From Prorocentrum cordatum (taxonomy: Eukaryota > Sar > Dinophyceae > Prorocentrales > Prorocentraceae), in contig CAUYUJ010015019.1 in NCBI GenBank assembly GCA_963575745.1, positions 165,234 through 229,233 on the forward strand: 64,000 bases of DNA, written 5' to 3'. The notes under the pieces were generated by a model, which saw only the letters and a list, made by a program, of their open reading frames with translations, was not told the DNA's origin and made no database searches. The first letter of the stretch is position 1. Each line of letters opens with the position of its first letter. Made by a program: the position numbers and the translations under genes. This document shows, piece by piece, positions 53,185-63,915 of this stretch.

Positions 53185-53309
53185 TTAAGTCGGGCGCGTC
53201 CCCCTACAGGGGGATCTTCGACGAACAACAAAAAGTACTCAAAGAATAGTCCCGACTATTGTTTGACTTCTTTTGGATATTCCCCCTGTAGAGGGACAGG
53301 CCCGACTTA
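53185..53309. mobile_element. Family A MITE, copy 7 (shortest, most symmetrical)
   Basis: TTAAGTCGGGCGCGTCCCCC on the left, GAGGGACAGGCCCGACTTAA on the right. TCTTAGGG occurs just outside both ends (about 53177 and 53311). Confidence 0.85.
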
Positions 53310-53479
53310 ATCTTAGGGGGCGCTGGGAGCCAACGCTGGTAACTAACTGAAGGTAACTGTCTCGGGACGAGGGCCCCCCTGGAGCTGCCTCGGGCTCCGC
53401 GTGCCTTCCGAAGGGGCCTCTTTACGCGACCTTGGCGACCCCCTGCGAGGCATCCCTGACAGCAGAAGAGAGACCTGCA

Positions 53480-53660
53480 TTTGGGGGTGAGCCGTCGGGT
53501 GTACGCCGCCGTCGTACATGCGGGGGCTGGGGATACTTGGCATCCTTGGGGGGTGAGCCTTGGCATCCTTGGCATCCTCGGGCATGCGTACAAGCCGTCG
53601 GGGGCCTTGGCATCCTTCGGGGGTAAGCCGCCGTCGTACATGCGGGCGGCATGGCCGCAT
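53480..53660. repeat. GTACGCCGCCGTCGTACATG duplications
   Basis: CCGTCGTACATGCGGG occurs at about 53508 and 53629. TTGGCATCCTTGG occurs several times between (53537-53615). Confidence 0.7.
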
Positions 53661-53800
53661 TGCCAGAGGCCTCCTGGATGAGGTCGAAGCAGCTGGGGTA
53701 TCTTGAACCATCTTCTGCTATCTTCAACCGCCTTGGAGGCCGTCTTGGAGCATCGGAGGCCCTCGTGGAGACATCTTGGGCCATCTTGGACACTGTGACA
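53640..53800 (-). repeat. Phased CCAAGA tract (inverted: TCTTGG on the plus strand)
   Basis: CATCTTGGGCCATCTTGG-type phrases, the reverse complement of the tracts at 19.7, 47.6 and 60.1 kb. Confidence 0.5.
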
Positions 53801-53849
53801 GATCGCGGCCCGCCCCAAAATACCTCAGGGAGGGGATGGGGCAGGGCTA

Positions 53850-54050
53850 GGCGGCTAGGATGCAACTCCTACGAGGATTGCGCCGATTCGCCGATGCATC
53901 GCCGATGCATCGGCGACATCGGCGATGCACCGCCGCCCTCGGCGCAGAGAGAATCGGGTTCGGTATCGAGCCGCATCGCGCATCGCCTATGCATCAGCGA
54001 TGCGGAGGGATCCTTCGACAACATCTACTCGGACCCAATCTGAGAGGCCT
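53850..54050. mobile_element. Family F foldback element, copy 3
   Basis: ATGCATCGCCGATGCATCGG and related palindromes in the centre; the right arm ACATCTACTCGGACCC matches copy 1 inverted. The left arm is diverged. Confidence 0.65.
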
Positions 54051-54136
54051 AGATCCATTCGAGCGACATGGCCGCCTGGCAATGATCGCCGCGTGCAGCG
54101 CACGGCAAGTCTATTTACCTTTTCCTACGCGCCACG

Positions 54137-54195
54137 CCGGCATCCCAGCGAGCAAAAGCCAACCGGCGCGCTGCCCAAATGCAGGGCTGGGCCAA
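54137..54195. repeat. Short dispersed repeat shared with 58219-58277
   Basis: AGCCAACCGGCGCGCTGCCC and GCAGGGCTGGG match the second site closely. Confidence 0.6.
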
Positions 54196-54789
54196 CAGCG
54201 CCAACGCCGTGAGAGCGACACTCGGCGGCTGCGCCAGGGGCAGCAACGGATAGCCTGGCAGCGGAGGGGCACGACACGTCCGCCGGCCATCCGGTCGCCC
54301 ACGTGCTCGACGAGGCTCCCGCGCGGACGCGTTCAGTCCATGCCCACCCCTGGGCTGCTCGCCCCCGCCGCCGCCCCGCCGAGGCACCCTCACCGGAGCC
54401 TCAGGCGGCGTGGCGCGGCCCCCCTCGTGGGCGGGCCCCCGCGGCGCAGCAGCGCTCGCCTCCGCGGGACCCGGGCCTCTGGGTGAAGGGCGCCTCCGAG
54501 AAGTCGCTGGGGAGACCCCGCCGGGCCCCCGCCTTCGGGCTCGCCCGCGCTCGGACGGTGCCGCCGTGTGAGCTCGGTGCCGCCTGCGTCCTCGCACGCG
54601 CCGCCGTCGGCCTCGGGCCCGCGCGTGCACCTCGGCCTCCACCGCGGCGCCCCCGCCGCGCCTCACCGAAGGCCGGCGGGCGCGGCGGCCGGCGGGGCCC
54701 GGCCTCGCCCGAGGGCGGGGCGCGCCCGCGCGGGAAGAGCGGGGACCCTGCGGCGCAGCAGCGAATGCCTCCTGGCATGTGGGGGAAAG

Positions 54790-54870
54790 GACGACGACGA
54801 CGACGCCGACGACGCCGACGACGACGACGCCGACGACGCCGACGCTGACGCTGACGCTGACGCTGACGCT
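54790..54870 (+). repeat. GACGACGCC / GCTGAC array
   Basis: Trinucleotide and hexanucleotide (GCTGAC)n array. Confidence 0.85.
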
Positions 54871-55639
54871 GACGACGGCGACAAGGGAGGCACCATCACC
54901 ACCACCACCACCAGCGCGAGGCGCCAGGGAGCGCCCTCCTGGTGGTGTGCCCCCCCCCCTCTGACTCCGGGGCCTTCCCCAAGGATGAGGCTAATTATCA
55001 TCCTGATCGGCTTCCTGCCAGCCCTGGGGCCCGTGACAGGTCCCGAGGGCTCGAAGGCGGCGAAAACCTCCAGACCCGTTCCCCTCAGGACCCGTCATTC
55101 CCCCCTGGCGAGCCTCGCGGGAGGCCCCGGCGCCTCCGGGGCGGGGCGCCTCCGAGGGGCCCCCGGGGGAGGGCCGGCGACAGCGGCGAGCGGCGCCAGG
55201 GCGGCGCGGCCGCGGAGCTCCGCGAGGGCGAGGCGGGTGTGGTGGGAGAGCGCCAGGTCCCAGCCGCCGGCCTGCCAGGATATTGCGGCGGCATGCTGAT
55301 GAGGGCATGACGCTGATGGCAGACCCAACGCCATACGCCTTCGCCGTGCAGGCTCAGACTTACAGGGGCTTTCCGTGAAGCGTGAGGCAGCACGTTGGCT
55401 AGCACGCTCGCAAACGAAGAAGCCTGAAGCTGCACCTGATGGCAACGCACGGCACCTCCGACTATTCGGTCCCTGAATCGGGCCAGGAGGGGGGGGAAGC
55501 CAGAAGGTAATTACCGATACGGCAGGTTCGCATCGTGCCGACTGCGACGTTGGTTCCTGACAGCGCGGGTGAATGATCGGCCGTGTCCGAAATGTCGGAT
55601 CGTCCAAAATCGACCGATTCTGGGTCATTGAGCAGGGAC

Positions 55640-55790
55640 CGACCGTCCCGGCATTCCTATAGTCCTACCACGGAATGTTCTTAGAAAACAGAAATGCTCT
55701 AAGAACATGTCGTGGAAACCCCAAAAGGTTCTTAGAACATTGTTTGGTAGGGCTATGGGCGAGCCAGGACGCTTCGCCACTGCTTCGGCG
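55640..55790. mobile_element. Family H foldback element, copy 2
   Basis: CCTATAGTCCTACCACGGAA on the left pairs with TTTGGTAGGGCTATGGG on the right. Inner arms AATGTTCTTAGAA and TTCTTAGAACATT. It ends GGACGCTTCGCCACTGCTTC, as in copy 1. Confidence 0.75.
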
Positions 55791-56605
55791 GCTGCACCCA
55801 AAGATAAATGCTGGCGGCGGGGTCGCCGCCGGTCGACACGATGCGAACCTACCGTGCTGCTGCTCCACGGATCTCGCACGGGGCGCGTTCTGGCCAAGAC
55901 TTTGGGGCGAACCCAGCCGCGACGACGAGAGAAGGGTGGCAGCATCGGTACTTTGGACAGGACCAAGACAACTCGGGGATCTCGGGTCGGGAATCTTTTG
56001 ACCCGGGTCTATCCATCTGGGTCAGCCAGGCCTTGCAGCATCCTGGAAGATCCTGCAAGATCCGGCAAGAGTCTGCACCCAAGCCCGGGTCAATGCGAAA
56101 GACCCTGCAAGATCCAGCAGGATCCTGCACCCAAACCCGGGTCAGTGCGACCCAGAGGCACTACAGGAACTTGTAAAATTGGGCGCTCTGGCTGACCCCC
56201 GCCCGAATTGCCCCCCGTCTCTCTTGAGGCCCGAAGTCTGCGATCCAGCTGCCCCCGAAGTTCCATCGGGGGGGAGGGCCTTCTCGGATCGCTCCGGGAC
56301 GCCCTGGGAGCAGTCCGGCACGCTCGGGACCGATCTGTCCCTGTCCCCCCCCCTCCCCCGAAGAAGTATGAGACCATCGCCACCGAGAACACATCGGAGC
56401 GATGGCCGACCCCTGGTCGGGTGCTGCTGTAAGTGCCCCTGGCCGAAGGTGCCCCCAGGATTCTCGGGGTGGCGCAAGCGGCCTCCAGGGCACGCCTCAC
56501 GAGGCCCAGGGGGCCCCAGGGTCTCCAAAATGGATCGAAACGCTGGATGAGTATCGTTTAACCGATCACCATCCCCGGCGGCGTGGCCTGGGCCCCACTG
56601 GCCGA

Positions 56606-56736
56606 TTTACCCCCCTAGATGGGGATATAGGGCGTTCCCGTCGGGTTTCGAGGGGTGTATCCCCAACTGGGGTGGTAATTTGGTGGGGGTCTCGAAGGGG
56701 ATGGGGATGGGGATGGGGATCGGATAAACGATACTG
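56606..56736 (+). repeat. Family N dispersed repeat, copy 2
   Basis: About 90% identical to 34494-34632. In both copies GGGGATGGGGATGGG runs precede GGATCGGATAAACGATAC. Confidence 0.8.
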
Positions 56737-57233
56737 ACTGGAGGAACCTTGGGCCTGGGGCACGTCTAGCAGCACCCGACCTGGGCAGTGGCACGCACCG
56801 AGCGTCAGCCAGTACCGGACGATGCTCAGGCCGACCCCTGGGCGGTTGCACGCACCGAGCGTCACCCAGTACTGGACGACGCTCAGGAACGCAGCCGCCC
56901 AGGAGTCACCTCCTCCCCGATGGGCTCTCGGTGGAGCTGCTCTTTCTCCCTCGAGGTCAACCAGCATCAAGTCGCACGTGCACAGGCTCCAACTCGAGAT
57001 CGAATCGAGTCGTATATCGACGAGGGCGTCAGGTCCTGGCCGCCGGCCCCTGGAGGAGACGTGAACAACACAATCCTAATATGTCTGCTGCGCGGAGTTA
57101 TGGGATCTGTGGGATCGGCGCTGCGCGCCGAGCGCGCCAGGGGCCGTGCCGTAGGCGCCGACAGAGGGGCCCAGCCCCGATCCAAGGAAGTCGACTTCCG
57201 AGATCCGAGATCCACCACAATCGCACCGCGAAC

Positions 57234-57608
57234 TCAGAACGGGTCGGAGCGTGCCTCGAAGCGGGCTGCCTCGGCTCGGAATCGGCTTCGATGCCACTCG
57301 GCCAAGCCCGAATGCACTCCCCTGCGCCGTGTCGTCACCAGGCCGCACCGGATCACTGGGAAATCGAAATCGAACCGCACCAGCGTGAGCTCGACCTCGA
57401 ATCGTATCGGTCGTGCCTTCTTGTACCACCGCACGCGGGCGTCGAACTCCAGGACGCTGCCCGGGAGCAGCTGCAGGTCGGCCAGCTGCTTGCCCACCTT
57501 GAGCCAGACGTGGTCGGTCTCGAGCGGGAGCTCGTCGGCCACCGCGGGGCAGCTGCACGCGCGCACGTCCACGAGCAGCACCGTCGGCTTCACCCAGGCC
57601 TTGCGCAC
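57234..57608 (-). CDS. Possible exon of an OB-fold-like protein (unnamed family)
   Basis: The protein reads KPTVLLVDVRACSCPAVADE, then TDHVWLKVGKQLADLQLLPG and SVLEFDARVRWYKK. Alternating hydrophobic strands with DHxW and GxxxEFDARV resemble small OB-fold-like proteins I recall from prokaryotes (TDHLWF...GDxVxFDARV). Codons strongly prefer G/C at the third position up to about 57418. Beyond that the sequence turns into TTCGATTTCGA repeats, so the exon probably ends near AAGAAG|GC. No ATG heads it, so this is an internal exon or a remnant. The family name is uncertain. Confidence 0.4.
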   Translation of the reverse strand: MRKAWVKPTVLLVDVRACSCPAVADELPLETDHVWLKVGKQLADLQLLPGSVLEFDARVRWYKKARPIRFEVELTLVRFDFDFPVIRCGLVTTRRRGVHSGLAEWHRSRFRAEAARFEARSDPF

Positions 57609-57754
57609 GCCCCTCGTGGGAAAACAAAGCGATACCTATACTGCTACTCCCTAACCCGTGTGCGAGCCGACCAGAACTTCGAGGCGAATTTAGCGCGAGG
57701 GTCTCTCAGGAGGTCCCAAGGGGCAAACACGAGGGAAGGGAATCTGTATTAGAA

Positions 57755-57967
57755 GCCTCCTAGATGGGGTTGCAGTAGATGGGCTCAGAGCATCGCGCCG
57801 CATCGTCGATACATCACCGAAGCATCGGATATGTATTGGCGACGTCGGCGATGCATCGGCGACGTCGGCGTGGAGAACATCGGGCTCCGCATCGAACCAC
57901 ATCGCCGATGCATCGGCGATGAGGCGCTATCCTCCGAGACCATCTTCTCGGATCCACTTTGGGAGGA
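57755..57967. mobile_element. Family F foldback element, copy 4
   Basis: GCCTCCTAGATGGGGTTGCA on the left, and GGCGCTATCCTCCGAGACCA ... TTTGGGAGG on the right. GACGTCGGCGATGCATCGG is duplicated in the centre. Confidence 0.75.
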
Positions 57968-58586
57968 ATGGAGCGATGGGTACCTCTTCCTTAGGCGAGT
58001 CTGTTTGGAAGCTCATTCTAACATGCACCGCCTCGGTTTAGTAAAGTGGCGTTCAGCAGCCTTTTGCGTATGACTAGCAGCATTTAGTGGTGGTTTAGCG
58101 TCCTCTAATGGCCTCTAGCGGCCTATAGAAGGCTTTCACGGCCTTCAGCAGCTGTGCAAATGTGCAAAAAGGATCTTATGTATGTTGCAGAGGGCTCCCA
58201 AACAGACTCAAGCAACACGGCGGCACCCCAACGGGCAAAAACCCACCGGCGCGCCGCCCAAGGGCAGGGCTGGGGCCTAGATTACCAGCCTGGAGCATAT
58301 CCCCGTCCCAATGTCTGGTAACGCCTTATCTCGATACCGAGATTAAAGGGCCCCCTCAATTCTCCAGGGCGCATCCTTAAGATTGTCATCGCCTTTCCGC
58401 TTGCCGGTCGTAGGGATGCGGATCAGATTACCTCTTCCTCCCCCGACCTCGTCCGCCCGAGCCTCCGCACTGTGCCGCGAAAGCGCAGGCGCTGCATCAC
58501 GCCGTGCATCAGATCCTGGCAAGGACGCCCAGGGACACACAGACAAACAGGCGCGACCCCCAGGAGCCCGCCCAGCCCCCCTGCTC

Positions 58587-59018
58587 TCATGGAGGCTCCT
58601 CCTCCCCCCCCACTTCCGACAGTTCCTCCGTACCCCTCCCGGGGACTCGACGCTTGCTCCTCTGCCTGCGTGCTGCTCCCCCTCCTGGCTCCTGGCGCGC
58701 GTTCGGGTGCACCCTCCCCGGCGGCTCCACGCCGGCGCCCGCGTGCACCGCACCTCCTGCCCGCCAGCGCCTCGCCGCCGCCCTCGGTGCCCGGCGCCGG
58801 CCCCGCGAGCTGCAGGCCGGCGGGTGCTCCACCTCCTGCGCCGCTGGGGCGCCCAGGGGCCCGGCCCCCGCGCGGCCGTCCGGGGGAAGGGCGTCAGTCT
58901 TCTCCTCGTCGTCGCAGAGGTCGTCCAGGGGGCCGTCCGGAGGAAGGGTGTAAGTCTTCTCCTCGTCGTCGCAGAGGTCGATGAGCACGCGGGGCACGTC
59001 CACCCAGCGGGACGTCAT
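58587..59018 (-). CDS. Possible hypothetical protein with a duplicated acidic repeat
   Basis: ATG at 59018, in a GGCGCC-ATG-A context. The 143-codon frame begins MTSRWVDVPRVLIDLCDDEE and holds two tandem copies of DLCDDEEKT followed by LPPDG, about 54 bases apart, then turns Ala/Arg/Pro-rich. The third position is G/C-rich. No known domain was recognised. The tail may be compositional; only the first ~50 codons look persuasive. Confidence 0.3.
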   Translation of the reverse strand: MTSRWVDVPRVLIDLCDDEEKTYTLPPDGPLDDLCDDEEKTDALPPDGRAGAGPLGAPAAQEVEHPPACSSRGRRRAPRAAARRWRAGGAVHAGAGVEPPGRVHPNARQEPGGGAARRQRSKRRVPGRGTEELSEVGGEEEPP

Positions 59019-60018
59019 GGCGCCGTGGGAGGAGAGCGGCCACGGGCGAGCGGTGATGCTGCTGGGGGGGGCGCTTCCTGGATCTCGGCGGGGTACCGGC
59101 GTCTGCTGCCACTGCGGACGGCGGGCGAGAACGAGGCGAAGGGCGGCGGAGAGAGGGATGGGACGGACCTCTGCTGCGTCTACTGGCTACACAGCGACAA
59201 GTATATGGTGATGGTTCGGGAAACAACAGTAGGAAGGCGGTTGAGCAGATTCGGTTCCAACCGCCTCAATCAATCTTAGGCGAGCTGCGCATTCTGCACA
59301 AAGAGAACGGCAAAGGCAGAGATTCGCCTCAGCGGTCGGGCTCTGAAACGGACGTCCATCGACACAGACGGCCTGATGGTCTACGCTTTTCGAACGGGCA
59401 AGCTAGTATTAAGGTATCCGATGGGCATGGCTGAACTGCACATCAGGCAGACATGTTCGAGTTCAAGCGTGCTCCCTTCCCCCTATCCCCCCTCAATTCT
59501 CCAGATGCATCCGAGGTCCACGAAGGTCCCTGAAGGTCCCCGCACACCATGCCGTTAGACTTGTCGCTGGCTCCATGGATCGAGTAGGAGTCCGCCTGAG
59601 ACTCCGCTAAGGCGTTCGGTATGCGGCATGCAGTTTCAAGCAAGCTGTAGCCTCAGTCTATGCTGAGGGTGCTCAGGGCAAATATTTCCAGACTCAGTAC
59701 AGACTTCACCCGAACTAAGCTTAGCTTCGACCAATGTCGCGTATTAGAGGTTAGCATATTTGATTTCGGGCTAGCGAACATTAGAAAGGCCAAGATAAGC
59801 TCCAGTTGCGCATACGCTTATCGAAGACATTGGCGTGCCTTATCCAATTTCAAACTCCATACATGTCCGCCTCCGTACCTCGAGGCACGAGCTGGAGCGT
59901 TCCTGGATCCCTTGGAAAATTCTGCACTGCATCGTTTGGTTTGCTTGGCCCGTTGCTACGAAACCCACGGCCCAGAGTCCCGGGCGCTTCTGAAGTTCTC
60001 CGCTTATCCCCGCGCGGT

Positions 60019-60056
60019 GCCTCCTCCTCCTCCTCCTCCTCCTCCTCCTCCTCCTG
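60019..60056 (-). repeat. TCC microsatellite
   Basis: About 12 TCC units on the plus strand, at the start of a CCAAGA tract. Confidence 0.9.
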
Positions 60057-60059
60057 AGA

Positions 60060-60560
60060 GAGGCCCCCCAGACGGTCCAAGAGCGCCCCTAGCCATCCAT
60101 CAATCGCCCAAGCGGCCGAAGACGCCTGAAATGACCTCAAGATGGCCCAAGTGGCCCCCCAGACGGACTGACCCAAGAGTGCCCCAAGAGTCCAAAATCC
60201 ATGATGCCCTATGTCTGCTTGGGGCCCCTAGGGTCTCGCCGTTGGGGGCTCCCGACGTCTCAGCGCGGCCATCGAAGACCCCAAGACTGCGCAAGAGGCC
60301 CCGAGAGGCCCCAAAGACGGCTCAAAATAGCTTCGAGGCGGCCCATGAGACACCTAAGAGGGCCCCAAGCAGGCCCCAAGAAGTGGGGCAGGAACAAATA
60401 CTTCGAGCACTCGAGACCGCCAGCAGACCCTCAAGAGGCCCGCAAGCAGCTCCAGGAGGCCCCAAGAGGCTCAAAACCTGCCCCAAGAGGCCTCCAAGAG
60501 GCCAAACGATGTCACAAAACATTTCCAAACTGCATCCAACAAGCTTGAGATAAGCCTCCC
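60060..60560 (+). repeat. Phased CCAAGA tract
   Basis: GGCCCCAAGAAG/GCCTCCAAGAGGCC phrases, with the TCC array on its left this time. Confidence 0.6.
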
Positions 60561-60589
60561 AAGAAATCCCCACAAACATCCAAGATGCC

Positions 60590-61390
60590 TTTGACCTACA
60601 ACCCAAGCGCGGTGACTGGAAAGGCCGACAATAACAGCAATCCTACGACAACCGCAATCAGCCTGATGCAGGGATACACGGACAGCAAGGGTCAATGTGT
60701 GTCGTTCAAACATGTATTGGCCACGTGGGCGTCTCATTCGAGTGGCCATCCACCGCAAAGTTCACTGAAACCACCTCTTTGAAAATGAATTCGTGAATTC
60801 CCAATGTCCGCCTTGAAGTAAATCACCCGAAGGCTGTGTCACATGATGGGTCATTGATGGGATCTGCAAATTAGGCGTCCCAGCACGCCTAGGCAATGAT
60901 ACGGTGCAGTTCAAAGGTCATTCTCCAGTCAGCCTGCCACCACAGCCCGACAGCGGTAGTCTGGATGCTCCGGAGGAACGGGTTGAGAAGCCATTGAAGG
61001 GAGGAGAGAGAACGAAAGAAAGAAACAGGATGATGGGACGGTGGGGAATATACATGCAAACCAGGGCGAACTTCAGATGTACGTGTCCATTATTCGAATG
61101 GCACGTTTGTATAGAGTCCGCGGAGCTGTCTCCGAGAGAATACAGGAGACGAGGGATGACTTCCAGGAATCGCTGAATCGAGTCGGATCGGAACGCAGCG
61201 TGCATCGAAACGGGCTGCGTCCGGATCGACCACCCACCCCATAATGCAGAACTGCACAGTGCAAACATCGGGGCGCATCGCATCGTCGAAACATTGAACT
61301 CGAATCGGCACAAGCTAAGCAGCACCGAGACCGATTCGGACAGCTCGGATCGAGATGGGCCATGCGACGCATGGCGACGCAGCAGAAGGG
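60590..61390. other. No gene recognised
   Basis: Comparatively AT-richer sequence. ATTCGTGAATTC at 60787 is a short palindrome. The stretch 61160-61330 is weakly similar to 57200-57300 (GGAGCG-GCCTCGAAGCGGGCTGC). No conserved frame was recognised. Confidence 0.45.
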
Positions 61391-61393
61391 CAA

Positions 61394-61397
<4 letters not shown>

Positions 61398-61430
<33 letters not shown>
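61398..61430 (+). repeat. CAG microsatellite
   Basis: Eleven CAG units, the only long CAG array in the window. Confidence 0.95.
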
Positions 61431-61433
<3 letters not shown>

Positions 61434-61867
61434 CAGGACCACCCCCACCATCCCCACCAGCATCAAACACGAAGTAAATACGGTGAGGGCATTCAATAAA
61501 GAACCATTGGATAAGGAAACCAGGGTCTGGAAGCCGATGGGTTGCCCATTGAGGCATAGCCATAGATCTCACCGCGCACATTCTTTAACCAACGTCCCCA
61601 CCGTACGCAAGGAGATGGTGCATGAAGCCTGAAGGGCCTGAAGCCCACATTGCAGCATGTCAGCAGCGACAGGCCGAAGCACACAGCTACATAGGCAAGG
61701 GCGAAAGGGCAGCCGTTGCGAGATCCTTGTCGTGGCGCGCAAACTCGGGGGGGGGGGCACGGGGGATGAGCCATCTGCAAAGACAGGGCAGGTGGTGTCC
61801 TAGAAGGGATCGGCCCCTCTTGGAGGCTTCCAGGAAGGCCCGTCAGAAGTCATGAGGGCTCGGATCG

Positions 61868-62045
61868 GCAGCGAGCCAGGGGGGGAGTGAAAAGGAGAAG
61901 GCCTTCTCAGATGGCGCCTTCTCTGAGAGGTTCCTCGTGCCTTCGGGGAAGACTTGGAACACTTTTTTTCAGAAGGCTGGGGGACTTGCGAGCCTTCTCA
62001 AAGTCCCACCCCTTCTCACTTCCCCCCCTCGCTCGCCGCCGATTT
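61868..62045. mobile_element. Family K foldback element, copy 3
   Basis: GCGAGCCAGGGGGGGAGTG on the left pairs with CTTCCCCCCCTCGCTCGC on the right. Inside, CCTTCTCAGA and TCTGAGAGG phrases. Confidence 0.8.
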
Positions 62046-62199
62046 TAGGAGGCAGGATGCCTTCTGAGAGGGCCGACCCTCTCAGCCGCTCCAGACCAGC
62101 TCCAGGATCTGCCGGCAGTCCGTCCTGGCCCGTCTTCCGAGCCGCTCACATCTGTGGCGAAGAGGGGGGAGGCGCGAAGGCAGGGGAGCACCCCTCGCC

Positions 62200-62319
62200 A
62201 TCGCTCGGACGTACATCCTCCATGCATTGTTCGATTCCGTGCGTGCTTCTTGTGGCCGGGTGATCCAGGATGGTCATCCATGGTCCTTGCCCCAGAAACA
62301 ATGTACACGTCCGAGCGAT
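62200..62319. mobile_element. Family C MITE, copy 4
   Basis: ATCGCTCGGACGTACAT on the left, ATGTACACGTCCGAGCGAT on the right. Confidence 0.8.
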
Positions 62320-62411
62320 GACCCTGTTGCCCCACGCCCTTGCCCGAGACTGCCGTGGCAGACTGCAAGCGCTCTGAAGCCCAGCTCTTCCTGGGGACAA
62401 GCCCGAAGGTA

Positions 62412-62556
62412 CTCCAGATTTCGTAATAAAGGGAGGGGGGTCTCATTTCGGGGGGGTCTCTTCCAGGCTATCTTGGAGGGCCTGGGGGGGTCTGGGGACG
62501 ATGTTTTGGAGGGTTCTCCCACGGGGGGGGTCTAAAACTTCTCGTCTGGGAGAATA
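62412..62556. mobile_element. Family B MITE, copy 3 (inverted, one end lost)
   Basis: TA then CTCCAGATTTCGTAAT on the left. The other end stops at CTCGTCTGGGAG without the terminal repeat, so about 35 bases are missing. Confidence 0.8.
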
Positions 62557-62697
62557 CCGATACCGCTCCTCCACGGACCTACCTCCCAGGGCGCACTTCG
62601 ATGAGGATCTCGGGGCGAATCCAGCGGTGTCGACGCGGGCCTCCCAGAGGCCGAACCAGGGGGAGAAATGGGAAAGGGCATCGGTAGGGGGCCCCGA

Positions 62698-62908
62698 GAG
62701 CCCAGAATCGAATCGATAAGTCGGATCGGCGATCGACATGAGTCGGATCGGCGGAAATCAGCACCCAAGACGGGAAAAGTCGAATCAGCGGACATCGGCA
62801 GGCTAATACGCGTCCAGTAAGGAATCGGAACCCAAATTGGACTCCCAAGTCGAACCGAATCGGAATCGAATCGGGTCGAATCGGAAGAATCCAAATGAGC
62901 CCTGGTTA
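62698..62908 (+). repeat. Family J dispersed repeat (best copy)
   Basis: AAGTCGGATCGGCGATCGAC, then GACATCGGCAGGCTAAT, ending AATCCAAATGAGCCCTGG. Confidence 0.8.
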
Positions 62909-62926
62909 GGTGCAGGAGGGGGAGAG

Positions 62927-63004
62927 GGAGGAGGATGAGGAGGAGGAGGAGAAGGAGGAGGAGGAGGAGAAGAAGGAGGAGAAGGAGGAGGAGGAGGAGG
63001 AGGA
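62927..63004 (+). repeat. GGA microsatellite
   Basis: GGA array with GAA interruptions. Confidence 0.9.
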
Positions 63005-63216
63005 AGCGAAACGAGCTTGACGACTGCAGGCGCTCCGAAAACACAGCTCTTCCAGCGGCCGGCCGCCCAGCACGGTCTGCCAGCGCCGAGCCGAGTCTGC
63101 CCCGCGCCGCGCCGCGCCGCTCCCGCCCGCGGGGCCCGCCGCGGCCCGCGGGGGGCGCGGCCGCCGCGGGCGCCCACGCCGTCTCCGGGGGCTCTCGGGA
63201 CACGCGCCGGGAGGAG

Positions 63217-63382
63217 TAGGGGGAAAACAAACCTACCTCGCTTTTGACCACCCTCGCTTCCAAGAGATACCAAGCGATGCCAAACTACGGCCTGTACTGG
63301 TCAGGTCGCTTGGCGAGGAGGCGCGTGGTATGACTTGGTTTTGCCTGGAAGCGAAAGCGGGGTAGGTAATTCACGCTCTGAA
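63217..63382. mobile_element. Family I MITE, copy 2
   Basis: ACCTACCTCGCTTTTGACC and GCGAAAGCGGGGTAGGTAA ends, about 90% identical to 42009-42174, including the shared flank TCACGCTCTGAA. Confidence 0.8.
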
Positions 63383-63412
63383 GGAGGGGAAGTCAGGACA
63401 GGGGAAGGAGCA

Positions 63413-63581
63413 AAGACAGACATAGCAACTCGGCGGTCCGCGCGGATCTCTTGGATCGGCGCGGGGGCCCCCTGGCGGAGCCTCCGGCGCCATCCCCAGC
63501 GCGCTTCGCGCGCCAGGGAGGGGGCCCAGCGCCGATCCAAGAAATCCGCGCGGACCTCCCAGTTCGTATGTTTATGTCATT
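63413..63581. mobile_element. Family L large palindrome (~170 bp, ~65-bp arms)
   Basis: GGTCCGCGCGGATCTCTTGG with ATCGGCGC and GGGGGCCCCCTGGCG on the left mirror CGCCAGGGAGGGGGCCC, GCGCCGATCCAAGAAATCC and GCGCGGACCTCCC on the right. The outermost arm is ACAGACATAGCAAC against GTTCGTATGTTTATGTCATT, and the apex is GCGCGCTTCGCGCGC. Confidence 0.85.
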
Positions 63582-63915
63582 GTGTGCTCCTCTTCCTTTA
63601 GGAGACGAAGGTCGGATGATTGGGCGGCGCGCATACGGGCGTTCCCCCCCGGTTTGCGGGCTCCGGGGCCCGCACGGGTCGGAGTGGCTCGAGGAGTGGC
63701 GGTGGGGTCCAGGGCTCCAGTCGTGAATTTCTGGATGTTGCAACTGCCTCGAAAAGTCGGACCTCAGGGAACAATCACAACCAGAGCCTTGGACCCCATC
63801 TTCCCTTGGACGGCGCGCACAACAGGGGGTATGGGACGATATAGGAAGGGGGGAAGGCGTCTTGGAAGGAGCCTGCTTCTGAGAAGCCTCCCTCCCGTTC
63901 TTCTTACCCCTACCC

